Source of the DNA: JAPOXR01 sp964291445
GTDB taxonomy: Bacteria; Pseudomonadota; Alphaproteobacteria; Rhodobacterales; Rhodobacteraceae
Length of the DNA: 64,000 nucleotides
Assembly: GCA_964291445.2 (NCBI GenBank)
Contig: OZ219862.1
Span: 682,001 to 746,000 of the forward strand
Reading direction: 5' to 3'
Below, piece after piece: positions 26,661 through 35,952 of this stretch (its first letter is position 1; every line of letters begins with the position of its first letter). Under the pieces are notes generated by a model. The model was not told where the DNA came from. It did not search any database and saw only the letters and a program-made list of their open reading frames with translations. The position numbers and the translations under genes are program-made.

Positions 26661-27917
26661 TCAACTCCCGCGATTTCTCGTCGGTGCTCCCCCCGATTCT
26701 GTCCGCCTGTCCACCGGCAATGTCTCGCCGAGGCCCCGGATCGCCCTGGCAAGTTCGGCCATCTCGGACCGCAGCTGTGAAACCATATCCTGCCTGCCAT
26801 CCATGTTTTCCACCGATATCCGATGCAGCATGGCATCAATGTTCCGCAGATGCTGCCGGGCCTCGGGCAATGCCAGTTCAACCGACACCCTTGCCAACTC
26901 GTCCGCCATCAGTTTTTGCTGACCGGCAATCTCCTGGATCAGCTGCGACGTGCTGGTTCCCTCATCCATCTGCTTTTGCTGGATGTCGGCCTGCGCCTCG
27001 ATTCGCTCGGCCAGCCCGTAGAGGGTGGTGTTGAGGTCGCTGATATTCCTGATCAGCTGCGTGCGTTCAAACTGTGATTCGCCGAGTATACGGTGCAACT
27101 CCGAGATATGTTCCATCATTCCGGCAATGGCGACCGCCGACAATGGCTGGTCCGAACTGTCGGTCTCGGCGAGCGACTGGGCAAACCCGACCCTGGTGAT
27201 GCCCGAAATCCATTCTTCCAGCTGGCGATAGAACCGGTTCTGCCCATGGCCGGCCAGGAGGTCAAGCAGCCCGACCACCAGCGATCCGGCTAGCCCCAGC
27301 AATGACGAGGAAAATGCCGTGCCCATCCCGCCGAGCTGTTTTTCCAGGCCGGACATGAGCCGGCCGAAAACCTGGATGCCATCCTCGCCGGCGGCTGGCG
27401 TCATCGAGCGGATGGTCTCGACCACCGCCGGCACCGTGATTGCCAGCCCGTAAAAGGTTCCGAGCAATCCCAGGAAGATCAGCAGGTTGGACAGGTAGCG
27501 GGAGATGTCCCGCGATTCGTCCATCCTGGACGCCACCGAATCGAGAATCGACCTCGCAGATGCGGTGGAAATCTGCGCCTTGACCCCTCGCTGGCCCAGC
27601 ATTCCCGCAAGCGGCGCCAGGAGGCGCGGGGCCCTTGATACCACCTCGACATCGAGACCGTCATCGAGGAGAAAGTTCTTGAACCAGACCACCGACACCG
27701 TGATCTGCAGGATCTGCCAGAAACAGGCGAGGATACCGATAAAGAACACACCCAGGATGACCCCGTTCAGGTAGCGGTTGGCAAGAAAGATCGGCTCCAC
27801 GAACCCGTAGGCAAGATACGAGCCGGCCGCCACCAGGGCGATGACGATCAGCATCAGCGAGACCTGCTGGAGAGGCATGGCAAACTGGCCGCTGACCCGT
27901 TCCTCGCTGAAATCCAT
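26661..27917 (-). CDS. MotA/ExbB-family proton-channel protein with a long helical tail
   Basis: The 418-residue inner-membrane protein has two N-terminal membrane helices (LMLIVIALVAAGSYLAYG, GVILGVFFIGILACFW), then the two diagnostic MotA/TolQ helices: LSNLLIFLGLLGTFYGLAI and GGMGTAFSSSLLGLAGSLVV. About 190 residues of cytosolic helical tail follow. It should be the channel partner of the MotB-like protein encoded directly downstream. ATG 27917 is preceded by CGGAG; the longer frame to 27980 would lie across the divergent promoter region. It diverges from the SPFH gene with about 140 nt between starts. Confidence 0.87.
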   Translation of the reverse strand: MDFSEERVSGQFAMPLQQVSLMLIVIALVAAGSYLAYGFVEPIFLANRYLNGVILGVFFIGILACFWQILQITVSVVWFKNFLLDDGLDVEVVSRAPRLLAPLAGMLGQRGVKAQISTASARSILDSVASRMDESRDISRYLSNLLIFLGLLGTFYGLAITVPAVVETIRSMTPAAGEDGIQVFGRLMSGLEKQLGGMGTAFSSSLLGLAGSLVVGLLDLLAGHGQNRFYRQLEEWISGITRVGFAQSLAETDSSDQPLSAVAIAGMMEHISELHRILGESQFERTQLIRNISDLNTTLYGLAERIEAQADIQQKQMDEGTSTSQLIQEIAGQQKLMADELARVSVELALPEARQHLRNIDAMLHRISVENMDGRQDMVSQLRSEMAELARAIRGLGETLPVDRRTESGGAPTRNRGS

Positions 27918-28059
27918 GACTGGCGCTCCGTTCCCCACGCACGAAACCACCATAATTTGTGCGCCCGACTCTAACAACAATCAACTTTAACGGGGCGGTG
28001 AAACGACCTATTCATTGCACCGAACAACCCTCGTTCCAAGACAGGTGAAACGAACCAGC

Positions 28060-29034
28060 ATGAACCAGATAGACCAGATATCGACGCTTTTGTCGCAGGC
28101 CCAGTTGTCGGTTGCCGCAATCGTGCTGGTGATATTCGCCGGCCTCTTCCTCCTGATGATGGTGAAATCGGTTCCGCAGGGCGAGAACTGGACCGTCGAG
28201 AGATTCGGCAGATACAGCAGGACCCTGAAGCCCGGATTGCGGATCATCCTGCCGCTCATCGAGAGCGTCGGCGCCAGGATCAACATGATGGAGACCGTGC
28301 TCAATGTCGGCGAGCAGGAAGTCATCACCCGCGACAATGCCATGATCACCGCCGATGCCATCGCCTTCTACCAGGTGATCGAGGCCGAACGGGCCGCCTA
28401 CGAGGTCAAGGACCTGATCCTGGCACTGGAAAGGCTTACCCAGACCAATATCCGGTCGGTTATCGGAGCGATGGATCTGGATGAATCGCTGTCCAACCGG
28501 GATGTCATCAATTCCCGGCTGCTGACGGTCATCGACGAGGCCGTCACACCTTGGGGCGTCAAGGTCACCCGGGTCGAGATCAAGGATCTGATGCCGCCGC
28601 CGGACATTACAAAGGCCATGGCGCGGCAAATGAAGGCCGAACGGGACAAGCGCGCCGAAATCCTGCAGGCCGATGGCGAGAAGCAGTCGGCGATCCTCCG
28701 GGCCGAAGGCCTGAAGGAATCGCAGATCCTGGAAGCGGAAGGTCGCCGGCAGGCAGCTTTTCTCGACGCCCAGGCTCGCGAGCGCGAAGCCAGCGCCGAG
28801 GCCAAGGCGACCGATGTCGTCTCCGAGGCCATCGGCAACGGCAATGTCCAGGCGGTCAACTACTTCATTGCCCAGAAATACACCGAGGCCCTGGGCCAGA
28901 TCGCGGCATCGCCAAATGCCAAGACGGTCATGATTCCGCTTGAGGCCAGCAGTGTCGTGGGGGCGGTGGCCGGGATTGCAGAACTGACAGGGGAGGCAAT
29001 CGAGCGCCGGAAATCCGAGCGGACCGACGGGTAA
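28060..29034 (+). CDS. SPFH/stomatin-like membrane protein (QmcA/HflK-type paraslipin)
   Basis: The 324-residue product has an N-terminal membrane helix (LSVAAIVLVIFAGLFLLMMV), then the SPFH core with PQGENWTVERFGRYSRTLKPG, VGEQEVITRDNAMITADAIA and LIDE-like segments. A coiled-coil region rich in A, E and K (AKAMARQMKAERDKRAEI) follows. Such proteins scaffold membrane microdomains and regulate proteases. A TTG at 28015 gives a longer frame, but ATG 28060 begins the normal N-terminus. Its stop overlaps the ATG of the NfeD gene, the classic SPFH-NfeD pair. Confidence 0.92.
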   Translation: MNQIDQISTLLSQAQLSVAAIVLVIFAGLFLLMMVKSVPQGENWTVERFGRYSRTLKPGLRIILPLIESVGARINMMETVLNVGEQEVITRDNAMITADAIAFYQVIEAERAAYEVKDLILALERLTQTNIRSVIGAMDLDESLSNRDVINSRLLTVIDEAVTPWGVKVTRVEIKDLMPPPDITKAMARQMKAERDKRAEILQADGEKQSAILRAEGLKESQILEAEGRRQAAFLDAQAREREASAEAKATDVVSEAIGNGNVQAVNYFIAQKYTEALGQIAASPNAKTVMIPLEASSVVGAVAGIAELTGEAIERRKSERTDG

Positions 29035-29507
29035 TGCTGCAATTCCTGGATGGAATTTCACCAATCTGGTGGTTCGTTGCGGCGCTTGTCCTGGGCTGCC
29101 TGGAATTGCTGGCGGCAACCACCTACCTGTACTGGCCAGCCCTTGCTGCCCTCACGATCTCTGGACTCCTGTTCGTCGCCCCGGAGCTGTCCGGTAACCA
29201 TCAAATGGTGATCTTCGCCATTCTGAGCATAGCCCTGTCCGTGACGGCGGCGAGGCTGTTCCGGCATCGGGTCGGAAAGGTCGGACTGAATGAGCCAGCA
29301 AAACGAGCGATTGGCCAGACCGCCGAAATCATCGAATTTTCCGGCAGTCGCGGCAAGGTGACCATCGGCGGCGTCCGCTGGCACGCCCGGTCGGAGACCG
29401 AACTCGACCTCGCCCCCGGCAGCCCGGTCAGGGTCACTGGCGCCGAAGGCTCCACGCTCCTCATCGAGGCCACAAATGGCGGATGGTCCGGCTCATCAAG
29501 GCCGTGA
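29034..29507 (+). CDS. NfeD-family membrane protein
   Basis: The 157-residue partner of the SPFH protein starts at the A of the preceding TAA (TAATG overlap). It has two to three membrane helices near the N-terminus (PIWWFVAALVLGCLELLAA, YWPALAALTISGLLF, MVIFAILSIALSVTA) and a soluble C-terminal OB-fold domain ending GSPVRVTGAEGSTLLIEAT, matching the short NfeD1b class. The pair is thought to act in membrane quality control. No protease domain is present. Confidence 0.93.
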   Translation: MLQFLDGISPIWWFVAALVLGCLELLAATTYLYWPALAALTISGLLFVAPELSGNHQMVIFAILSIALSVTAARLFRHRVGKVGLNEPAKRAIGQTAEIIEFSGSRGKVTIGGVRWHARSETELDLAPGSPVRVTGAEGSTLLIEATNGGWSGSSRP

Positions 29508-29629
29508 ACGGGCAATGCGATCGGCACCGACTTTCCGGCACCATGCGGCAAGCGGGCCAGGCAGCCAGGAGAGATCCCATTACGGTGACCCGATCACCTG
29601 CAGCGACCCTGACACGCCATGCGTCGGGA

Positions 29630-30250
29630 TCACCGCTTCGGGCGCCGCGATCCGCTCCTGTGGCTGGCGAGTGCTCCGCGCCGCCGGCGTGCCATGCACT
29701 TCAGGCCGCTACGCGCCTGCGCTTCGTCGACCTCGAACGGATCAAACGGGCCATCGTGCCACACCAGCATCTCCCGGTGTTCCTCATGCGCCGGGTCGAG
29801 GATCGCCTCCAGGAACCTCATGAAACCCCGCTGACCACCGACATCCTCCGGCGGACAACGCCGCACCCCGTCCACGAAGGCCGGATATTCGATGTCCGAC
29901 CCGCCATCGCCGACCCCTTCGACGACCACCTCGTGGCTCCAGTGATCGCCGAAATCGTAGAGATAGGTGAACCTATTCACGCCGCGGTCGATCACGGTTG
30001 CCAGCCGCAGACTCTTTGCCGAGTAGAGCGGCGGACCGTTACCGTCATCGAACTCGCGAAATATCGGATCGCTGTAGGTCCGGCCGCCGACCTCGAATTG
30101 CCACAAATGCGAGCAGGTCCAGCCCATGGTCACCTGGATCGCCTCGTGCACGGCCTCCAGTGTCGCCGACAGCGGCATGTCGAACCGCCGCCAGATCTTC
30201 GGCTCCAGCTCCTGAAGCTCAACGCGCAACCGTGCGATTCGTTCGCTCAT
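29630..30250 (-). CDS. Plasmid pRiA4b ORF-3 family protein
   Basis: The 206-residue product matches the pRiA4b ORF-3 family (PF07929): LRVELQELEPKIWRRFDMP at the start, HEAIQVTMGW and HLWQFEVGGRTYSDP, and the central YLYDFGDHWSHEVVVEG. The function is unknown. Members occur on plasmids, beside IS elements and in chromosomes. The C-terminus becomes arginine-rich (ARRRRGALASHRSGSRRPKR), possibly a run-on. A GTG lies at 30253, one codon before the chosen ATG. No transposase or inverted repeat was found beside it. Confidence 0.88.
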   Translation of the reverse strand: MSERIARLRVELQELEPKIWRRFDMPLSATLEAVHEAIQVTMGWTCSHLWQFEVGGRTYSDPIFREFDDGNGPPLYSAKSLRLATVIDRGVNRFTYLYDFGDHWSHEVVVEGVGDGGSDIEYPAFVDGVRRCPPEDVGGQRGFMRFLEAILDPAHEEHREMLVWHDGPFDPFEVDEAQARSGLKCMARRRRGALASHRSGSRRPKR

Positions 30251-30561
30251 CACCCTTCCCTGTCAGCAGCCCTTCCGGCTATAGGATTGCCGCGTTGCAG
30301 CGTCAACATCCGGTGGCACCCTGCCTCGGCGCCAGGCTTCATGTCCATTCGCCTGGACGGCAAAGGATGGATCTCCAGGCTGTTGATGACCCATTCCCAT
30401 GCCAGGGTCGACGAGCATCCACCGATGACTCCGGCACGGCTAAGGCGACATCTCCCCCAGTGTGGTCTGCCAGCCACCGAAGGCGGCCGGATGACGAGTT
30501 CCCGCTGCCGAAACTTGATGCAATACCGTCCGAACCGTGAGCGTTCCTGGCATGGCTCGAT
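30251..30561. other. Short intergenic region, nothing recognised
   Basis: About 310 bp between two leftward genes. The frames here are short and not protein-like, and no hairpin with a T-run was seen. Confidence 0.5.
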
Positions 30562-31101
30562 TCAACCGGGCACCGAATTCAGGGCAAGCCGCTCGATTTC
30601 GACCAAGGCATCATCCCGGATGCCGAGTTCGGCAAGGCGCCGGACCGAATTCCGCAGGTAGTCGAGATTGTCGCCGCTCACCCCGGATGCGACGGCAATG
30701 ATCCCGGCCTGGACCTCCGGCGACAACCCGGAGCAGAACTGGGAATGAGATTTGTCGACTACGTAGGTGATGGCATCCACCTGGCCGCCATCGCGCAAGT
30801 CGACCCTGACGACAGACTCCCGGTAGGCGGAGGTCACCAACTCTCGCCGCCTGATTTCCGTCATCACCTGCAGCCAGCTGGCGTCATGGATCCACATCAC
30901 CACGCCTTCGCAGGCTGCCCCATCCTCGCGGTCTAGCGCCAGCACCAGCCCCGGCCGGTCCGGTGTTCCGCGATGATGCACGGAGCTCATGCAGAAGGAT
31001 CGCCGGTATCCATGCAACGTGCCATGGCCGGTTCTTGCCGGGTCAAATCCCGGCCTCCACAATAGCGATCCGTATGCGAATACCGGACGAAATCCCGACA
31101 T
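30562..31101 (-). CDS. ChaC-like gamma-glutamylcyclotransferase
   Basis: The 179-residue cytosolic protein starts with VFAYGSLLWRPGFDPA, the substrate-binding YGSL motif of gamma-glutamylcyclotransferases, followed by YRRSFCMSSVHHRGTPDRPG as in ChaC. The family releases 5-oxoproline from gamma-glutamyl peptides such as glutathione. It diverges from the DUF2125 gene (67 nt between starts) beside tyrC and hisC, a neighbourhood also seen in other alphaproteobacteria. Confidence 0.88.
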   Translation of the reverse strand: MSGFRPVFAYGSLLWRPGFDPARTGHGTLHGYRRSFCMSSVHHRGTPDRPGLVLALDREDGAACEGVVMWIHDASWLQVMTEIRRRELVTSAYRESVVRVDLRDGGQVDAITYVVDKSHSQFCSGLSPEVQAGIIAVASGVSGDNLDYLRNSVRRLAELGIRDDALVEIERLALNSVPG

Positions 31102-31168
31102 CCCCCCTGCCCTTCCTCGTCGCCGGCTGCCAGTTGCAACGCTGACCCACGGTCATTACAGACAGCCG

Positions 31169-32146
31169 ATGTTCCGGGCAATCATAGCACTGATACTTGC
31201 CGCCAGCGCCATCTGGTCGATCTACTGGTTTGTTGGCCGCCAAAGCTACCTTGGCTCACTGGAAGCGCTGGTCGGGAAGCTGCGCCAGGATGGCTGGCGG
31301 GTCGAATATGCCGATCTCGGGATTCGCGGCTATCCGAACCGGTTTGATGCAACATTCGACCGGCCGATCATTGCCAGCCAGGGCGGAGAATTCGAGTGGC
31401 GGGCTCCTTTCTTCCAGCTCCTGGTGTTGAGCTATGATCCCGACCACGTGATCGCGGCCTGGCCGGAAGAACAGGACATCCGCCTGAATGGCGATACCTG
31501 GACGATTCGGGCACAGGGCCTCAAGGCAAGCCTGGAGACAGACGGACCGAACTCGCAAATCCAACGGATGATCATCGAGGCCGAAAGCATGTCGCTCGAT
31601 GGCCTTCCCCTGGAGGCACGCAACCTGGTGGCCGGCCTCAGGCAACCCGACCCGCAGGTCAGCACCTATGAGCTGTCGGCCGGCCTCAGGCTGATTCCGG
31701 TAGACGGGGCCGATCTGCCGGTTGCAGGAACCGATCTGCGGGTCGGGAGCATCAACCTGGAGTTGCGGGCAGGCATTCAGTTCGACAAGCCCCTGAGTGC
31801 GTTGGCCTGCCGCGAGCCGCCGCTGCGTGCAAACCGGGTCATTCTGCAGAAGCTGTCGATTGGCTGGCCGCAGGACATGATCGAGGCAACTGCCAATCTG
31901 ACCCTAGATCCGGACGGCCTTGCCGACGGGACGATCACCATCGGCGTCGAACAGCCTGTCAAGGTGCTCGACTTCATCGGCGCCCTGCCAAATTCCGCCT
32001 GGGCGGAGCAATTGAAGCCGCTGGTGGAGTCAGGCGGCGTCGCCGGCCCGGTGACACTCGAATTGTCGGTAACCGGGGGCCGGGTTCGGCTGGTCGGAAT
32101 TCCGCTGCTGCAACTCCCGGCCTTTCGGCCCTGCCAGGCACCGTGA
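31169..32146 (+). CDS. DUF2125 domain protein, membrane-anchored
   Basis: The 325-residue product starts at ATG 31169 with an N-terminal membrane helix or signal anchor (MFRAIIALILAASAIWSIYW). The periplasmic domain has the DUF2125 features YADLGIRGYPNRFDATFD and EWRAPFFQLLVLSYDPDHVI. The function is not known. The open frame upstream of ATG 31169 crosses the divergent chaC start and is not used. It is convergent with the prephenate dehydrogenase gene, with 89 nt between stops. Confidence 0.85.
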   Translation: MFRAIIALILAASAIWSIYWFVGRQSYLGSLEALVGKLRQDGWRVEYADLGIRGYPNRFDATFDRPIIASQGGEFEWRAPFFQLLVLSYDPDHVIAAWPEEQDIRLNGDTWTIRAQGLKASLETDGPNSQIQRMIIEAESMSLDGLPLEARNLVAGLRQPDPQVSTYELSAGLRLIPVDGADLPVAGTDLRVGSINLELRAGIQFDKPLSALACREPPLRANRVILQKLSIGWPQDMIEATANLTLDPDGLADGTITIGVEQPVKVLDFIGALPNSAWAEQLKPLVESGGVAGPVTLELSVTGGRVRLVGIPLLQLPAFRPCQAP

Positions 32147-32235
32147 CGCTGCCATGGCGGCCGCCCCTGGCCAGGGCAACGAGGTAATCGCTCCCAAATC
32201 TGCCCTTGCCAGCGATTCCTGCCGACGCAGCAAGC

Positions 32236-33150
32236 CTATTCCCGGTCGGCGTGCCGACCGAAATCGGTCAGCGAGGTATCCTGGCCTGCCTCGATGATGC
32301 CTCGCCGGATGGACCTGGTTTCGGTAAAATACCGGTGCAACTCGTCGCCATCGCCGGTCCTGATCGCCCGCTGCAGTGAAAACAGTTCCTCTGTAAATCG
32401 GCCAAGGATATCCAGGGTTGCCTCCCTGTTGGTCAGGAAGACGTCGCGCCACATGGTGGGGTCGGACGCGGCAATCCGGGTAAAGTCACGAAATCCGGCG
32501 GCCGAATACTTGACCACCTCGGAATTGGTCACCCGGCGCAGATGATCGGCCACGCCAACCATCGAATAGGCAATGAGATGCGGTGCATGCGACGTCACTG
32601 CCAGCACCAGGTCATGGTGGTCGGGATCCATGAAATCCACATTGGCGCCCATCCCCTGCCAAAACCGCACCAGCCGGTCCACGGCCTGTCTGTCGGTGTC
32701 CTTATCGGCGGTAATGATGCACCAGCGCCCCTCGAACAGGTTGGCAAATCCCGCCTGTGGTCCGGATTGTTCGGTGCCGGCCAGCGGATGGGCCGGCACG
32801 AAGTGGATGCCGGAAGGCACCAGTGGAGCAACAGTTTCGATCACCTGCGACTTCACCGAACCGACATCGCTGAGCGTCGCCCCCGGCTCCAGATGCGGGC
32901 CAATCCGGACAACGAGGTCACCAAATGTGAGGATCGGGGTGCACAGGACCACCAATTCGGCACCCCTGACCGCCTCTTCCGGCGATTCGAACATCTCGTC
33001 GGCCAGCTTCAATTTCCTGGCCAGTTCGGTCGACCTGGCGGTCCTGGTGTAACCGGCAATCTCGCCGACCAGGCCATGCTTCCTGGCTGCCAGGGCAATC
33101 GACGAGGCGACCAGCCCCATGCCCAGCAATGCAATTCTTTCGTAGATCAC
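32236..33150 (-). CDS. tyrC: Prephenate/arogenate dehydrogenase
   Basis: The 304-residue NAD(P)-dependent enzyme oxidises prephenate or arogenate in tyrosine synthesis. It starts IYERIALLGMGLVASSIALA, the dinucleotide-binding GxGxxxS motif, and has SDVGSVKSQVIE, FVPAHPLAGTEQSGP and VTSHAPHLIAYSMV, all family signatures. The start is taken as GTG 33150 because this GTGA overlaps the hisC stop by 3 bases, a typical coupled junction; the frame is open upstream inside hisC. It forms an operon with hisC. Confidence 0.93.
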   Translation of the reverse strand: MIYERIALLGMGLVASSIALAARKHGLVGEIAGYTRTARSTELARKLKLADEMFESPEEAVRGAELVVLCTPILTFGDLVVRIGPHLEPGATLSDVGSVKSQVIETVAPLVPSGIHFVPAHPLAGTEQSGPQAGFANLFEGRWCIITADKDTDRQAVDRLVRFWQGMGANVDFMDPDHHDLVLAVTSHAPHLIAYSMVGVADHLRRVTNSEVVKYSAAGFRDFTRIAASDPTMWRDVFLTNREATLDILGRFTEELFSLQRAIRTGDGDELHRYFTETRSIRRGIIEAGQDTSLTDFGRHADRE

Positions 33151-34241
33151 GATCCAGACCCGTCGCCGGCAAATCGGGAAATTGCCTCGCTGACCCGTTG
33201 GCACGAGTCCCGGTCACCGATGGTGATCCTCAGGCAATCGGAAAGCTTGTAGGCTTCGAGTCTCCGCACGATGATTCCTTCATCCCGCAAATGCCCGTCG
33301 CATGCCGCCGCCTGGTCCGGGCTGGAGAATCTCGCCAGGATGAAATTCGCATGCGACCTGTCCACGCCGATGCCGAGTGGCGCCAGCCTGCCGGCAAGCC
33401 ATTCACGGTTCCGGGCATTTTCGGCCTGGCAGCTGCGAACATGGTCAGCATCACCGATTGCCGCGATCGCCGCCGCCTGTGCCGGGCCGCCGACATTGAA
33501 CGGCTCCCTGATCCGGTCGAGGGCATCGACGATATCCGGTGCGCCATAGCCATACCCGACCCGCAATGCGGCAAGACCGTGGATCTTCGAGAAAGTCCTG
33601 GTCATGAACACGTGCGGATACCGATCGACCAGCGACGCCCCCCCATCATAACCCTCCGCATACTCGGCATAGGCACCGTCGAGCACCAGGATCACGGAAG
33701 CAGGAAGCTCGGCGGCAAGGCCTTCAAGCTCCTCGTTGTCCAGCATGGTTCCGGTCGGATTTGACGGGTTTGCAATGTAGATGAGCCGGGTGCGGTCCGA
33801 TACCGCGGCCAGGATCTTGCCAACATCAACCTTCCGGTTGGTTTCAGCCACCTCGACGGGGGTCGCTCCTGCCACCTTGGCGAAGATCGGATACATGAGG
33901 AAGCCATGCCGGGTGCAAATGACCTCCGTGCCGGGACCGGAAAATGCCCGGGCAAGCAGTGAGAGGATATTGTCGGAACCGGCTCCGCACAGGACGCGCC
34001 CGACATCCAGGCCATGCACATCGGCGATGGCGGCCCGCAATTCGTAATGGTTCCGGGACGGATACCGCTCCAATTCGCCAAGCGACTGCGACAGCGCCTC
34101 CCGCGCCCTTCGCCCCGGCCCGAACGGGTTCTCGTTGGAGCTGAGTTTCAGAGACCCGGTGCGGCCCGCAATGCTGCTCTCGCCCGCTTCATAGCGTTCG
34201 ATGTTTGCCAGCCTCAGGCTGGCCTCGGCCAATTGGTTCAT
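33147..34241 (-). CDS. hisC: Histidinol-phosphate / aromatic aminotransferase
   Basis: The 364-residue fold-type I PLP enzyme has LSSNENPFGPG near the start, GAGSDNILSLLARAF, the ANPSNPTGT motif, the PLP aspartate in LDGAYAEYAEGY and the Schiff-base lysine in TRTFSKIHGLAALRVGYG. It belongs to the HisC family. Its coupling to tyrC suggests it acts mainly as tyrosine/phenylalanine aminotransferase in this organism, though histidinol phosphate is also possible. It is the first gene of a two-gene leftward operon. Confidence 0.92.
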   Translation of the reverse strand: MNQLAEASLRLANIERYEAGESSIAGRTGSLKLSSNENPFGPGRRAREALSQSLGELERYPSRNHYELRAAIADVHGLDVGRVLCGAGSDNILSLLARAFSGPGTEVICTRHGFLMYPIFAKVAGATPVEVAETNRKVDVGKILAAVSDRTRLIYIANPSNPTGTMLDNEELEGLAAELPASVILVLDGAYAEYAEGYDGGASLVDRYPHVFMTRTFSKIHGLAALRVGYGYGAPDIVDALDRIREPFNVGGPAQAAAIAAIGDADHVRSCQAENARNREWLAGRLAPLGIGVDRSHANFILARFSSPDQAAACDGHLRDEGIIVRRLEAYKLSDCLRITIGDRDSCQRVSEAISRFAGDGSGS

Positions 34242-34366
34242 GCGCTGATCTCCGGACGCGGCCGCTCATATCGCTCGCCCCGGATATTGGCAACCTGACA
34301 CCAGCATCGGCAGAGATCCGCGTCACCCGGTCCAATCACCGGACGTCACGTCAAACCGCCACCCCC

Positions 34367-35952
34367 TCACCACCGCAATGTCAAACCCACACCCACACCA
34401 TGCACCGGTGCCGCTGCCCCATCCTCCCTTCTGGTCGCCTCGAGCCCGAGCGAGAGATCCGGCGCGCCCCGCTCCGGGGTGAGCCGCCAGCCGATTGTGT
34501 GTCGCGTGTATCATCATCCATGCGCAGCCTGGCATGCGGGGCGATGGTGAAGCGCCCGGCCAGGGCCGGCAGACCCCAGGCAGCCTCGGCGGTGGTGGCA
34601 GCACCGCCGCCTCCCCTGGCGCCAACACCTCCGGCATGAACAGGGTATCGACGCCGCCGGTGGCCTTGCCCGCATCCTGGCGCAGCGAGACCGAGAGGCC
34701 GCGGGCGCTATCCGGCCGGGGATCGAAGGTGAAGCTGGCCGCCAGGCCGTTCTCCTCGAACTCGTCATCATCATGGGCGATCAGCTTGCGGGCCGACAGA
34801 TCCATGGAGAAGCCTGATGCCGGGTCACGGAAGCCAAGGGAGGCGCCGAGCTCAATACCGGCGCCGGTTTCGGCATCGCCGCCATCATGGCGGGCACCTA
34901 CTTCCAGCCCGGGGGTGAGGGTAGCACCGCTCTCAAGGCCGATCTGCCAGGACGCTTCCAGCCCGGCCCTGAGGCGGGTCACGGTGGCATCGGAAGCGGC
35001 CAGCGCATGGGTCTTCTCGGAACGGGTGCGGGACCAGAGCGCGTCCGAGGTGAGGTGAAGCGTGCCCGAGCCGAGGGCGGCAAGCTCGGCCCGGAGGCCT
35101 GCAGCGGCCATCTGCCAGGAGGTATCGGCGGTGAGGGTGCCGCCGGTCTGCGGTGTCAGTGTCACCTCGCCGCTGCCGTGGCCGATTGCACCCCAGAGGC
35201 GCAGCCGCTCGGAGGGGGCGATGGAGGCATAGGGCAGCACCGCGGTGAGGGAGGTCTTCACCTTGCCATCGCCTGCACGGATGGCCTCGCCGCAGGGGAT
35301 GTTCTCCTCCTCGCCCTCGGGGCAGATCTGCCCCTCGGGGCGGGGTGTGACATCGGTATCGACATAGCTGCCCTTGCCGCTTGCGTGCAGGAGGGAAAGG
35401 CCCAGGAGCCAGCGATCGCGCCCGTAATCTGCCCCCAGCATGGCGGTGGTGGCGGTGCCATCAAGGGAGAAGCTGCCTTCCTGTCCATCGAAGCTGTCCC
35501 GTGCTGCCCGTCCCCAGATGGCCAGGGAGCCGGAGGCGGTCTCGCCGGTGGTGGTGAAGCTGCTGGCAAGGAGGGCTTCTCTTGCGGTCATGGAGAGGGG
35601 CTCGGGCGGGTGGTGGCCGAAGGGGTCTCCTTCGGGGCCCTGCCGGGCCATGAGATCATCAAGCGGGCTGGCGCCGGTTTGGCCGGCAGCGGACAGCGCC
35701 AGTGCCTGGCCGGCGATGGTGGCGCTGGTGGCGGGGGCACGGTCGGCGGTGATGCGGGTCTCGATGCCACCCAGGGCCTGCTGGGCCACGGTGCGCCCGA
35801 AGCGGGAGAGAAAGGCGGCCGGCATCGGGTCGGAATTGGTGATGGTGCCGATGGCCACGCCATCGGCGATGGCGACGGAGTCATCCGGGTTGTAGACCTC
35901 GGCATCGTAGAGGATCACCTCGAAGGTCTCCGGATCCTCGTCATGGCTGTCA
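34367..35952 (-). pseudogene. C-terminal Calx-beta end and autotransporter barrel, broken by frameshifts
   Basis: This continues the gene at 35950-42306 in a different frame. The last Calx-beta strand (SHDEDPETFEVILYD) and a linker (MPAAFLSRFGRTVAQQALGG) lead into a beta-barrel region (SLAIWGRAARDSFDGQEGSF, MLGADYGRDRWLLGLSLLHA) typical of outer-membrane autotransporters. Reading shifts frame again near 34583, where WGLPALAGRFTIAPHARLR continues, and near 34502, where HTIGWRLTPERGAPDLSL leads to the terminal LTLRW ending at 34367. The three frames together give a normal barrel, so this is a recently decayed gene or an assembly error. Confidence 0.8.

Noticed and set aside
23791..26922. A 1043-codon rightward open frame opposite the coiled-coil gene
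   Set aside because: It is serine-rich and low complexity, an antisense image of codons for E, L, A and R in the coil gene, with no domain.
21572..27917. Calling the motor-helicase cluster a canonical Zorya system
   Set aside because: There is no ZorC or ZorE, the helicase is RecD2-type rather than Snf2-type, and the MotB-like protein is much longer than ZorB. Retained only as a comparison.
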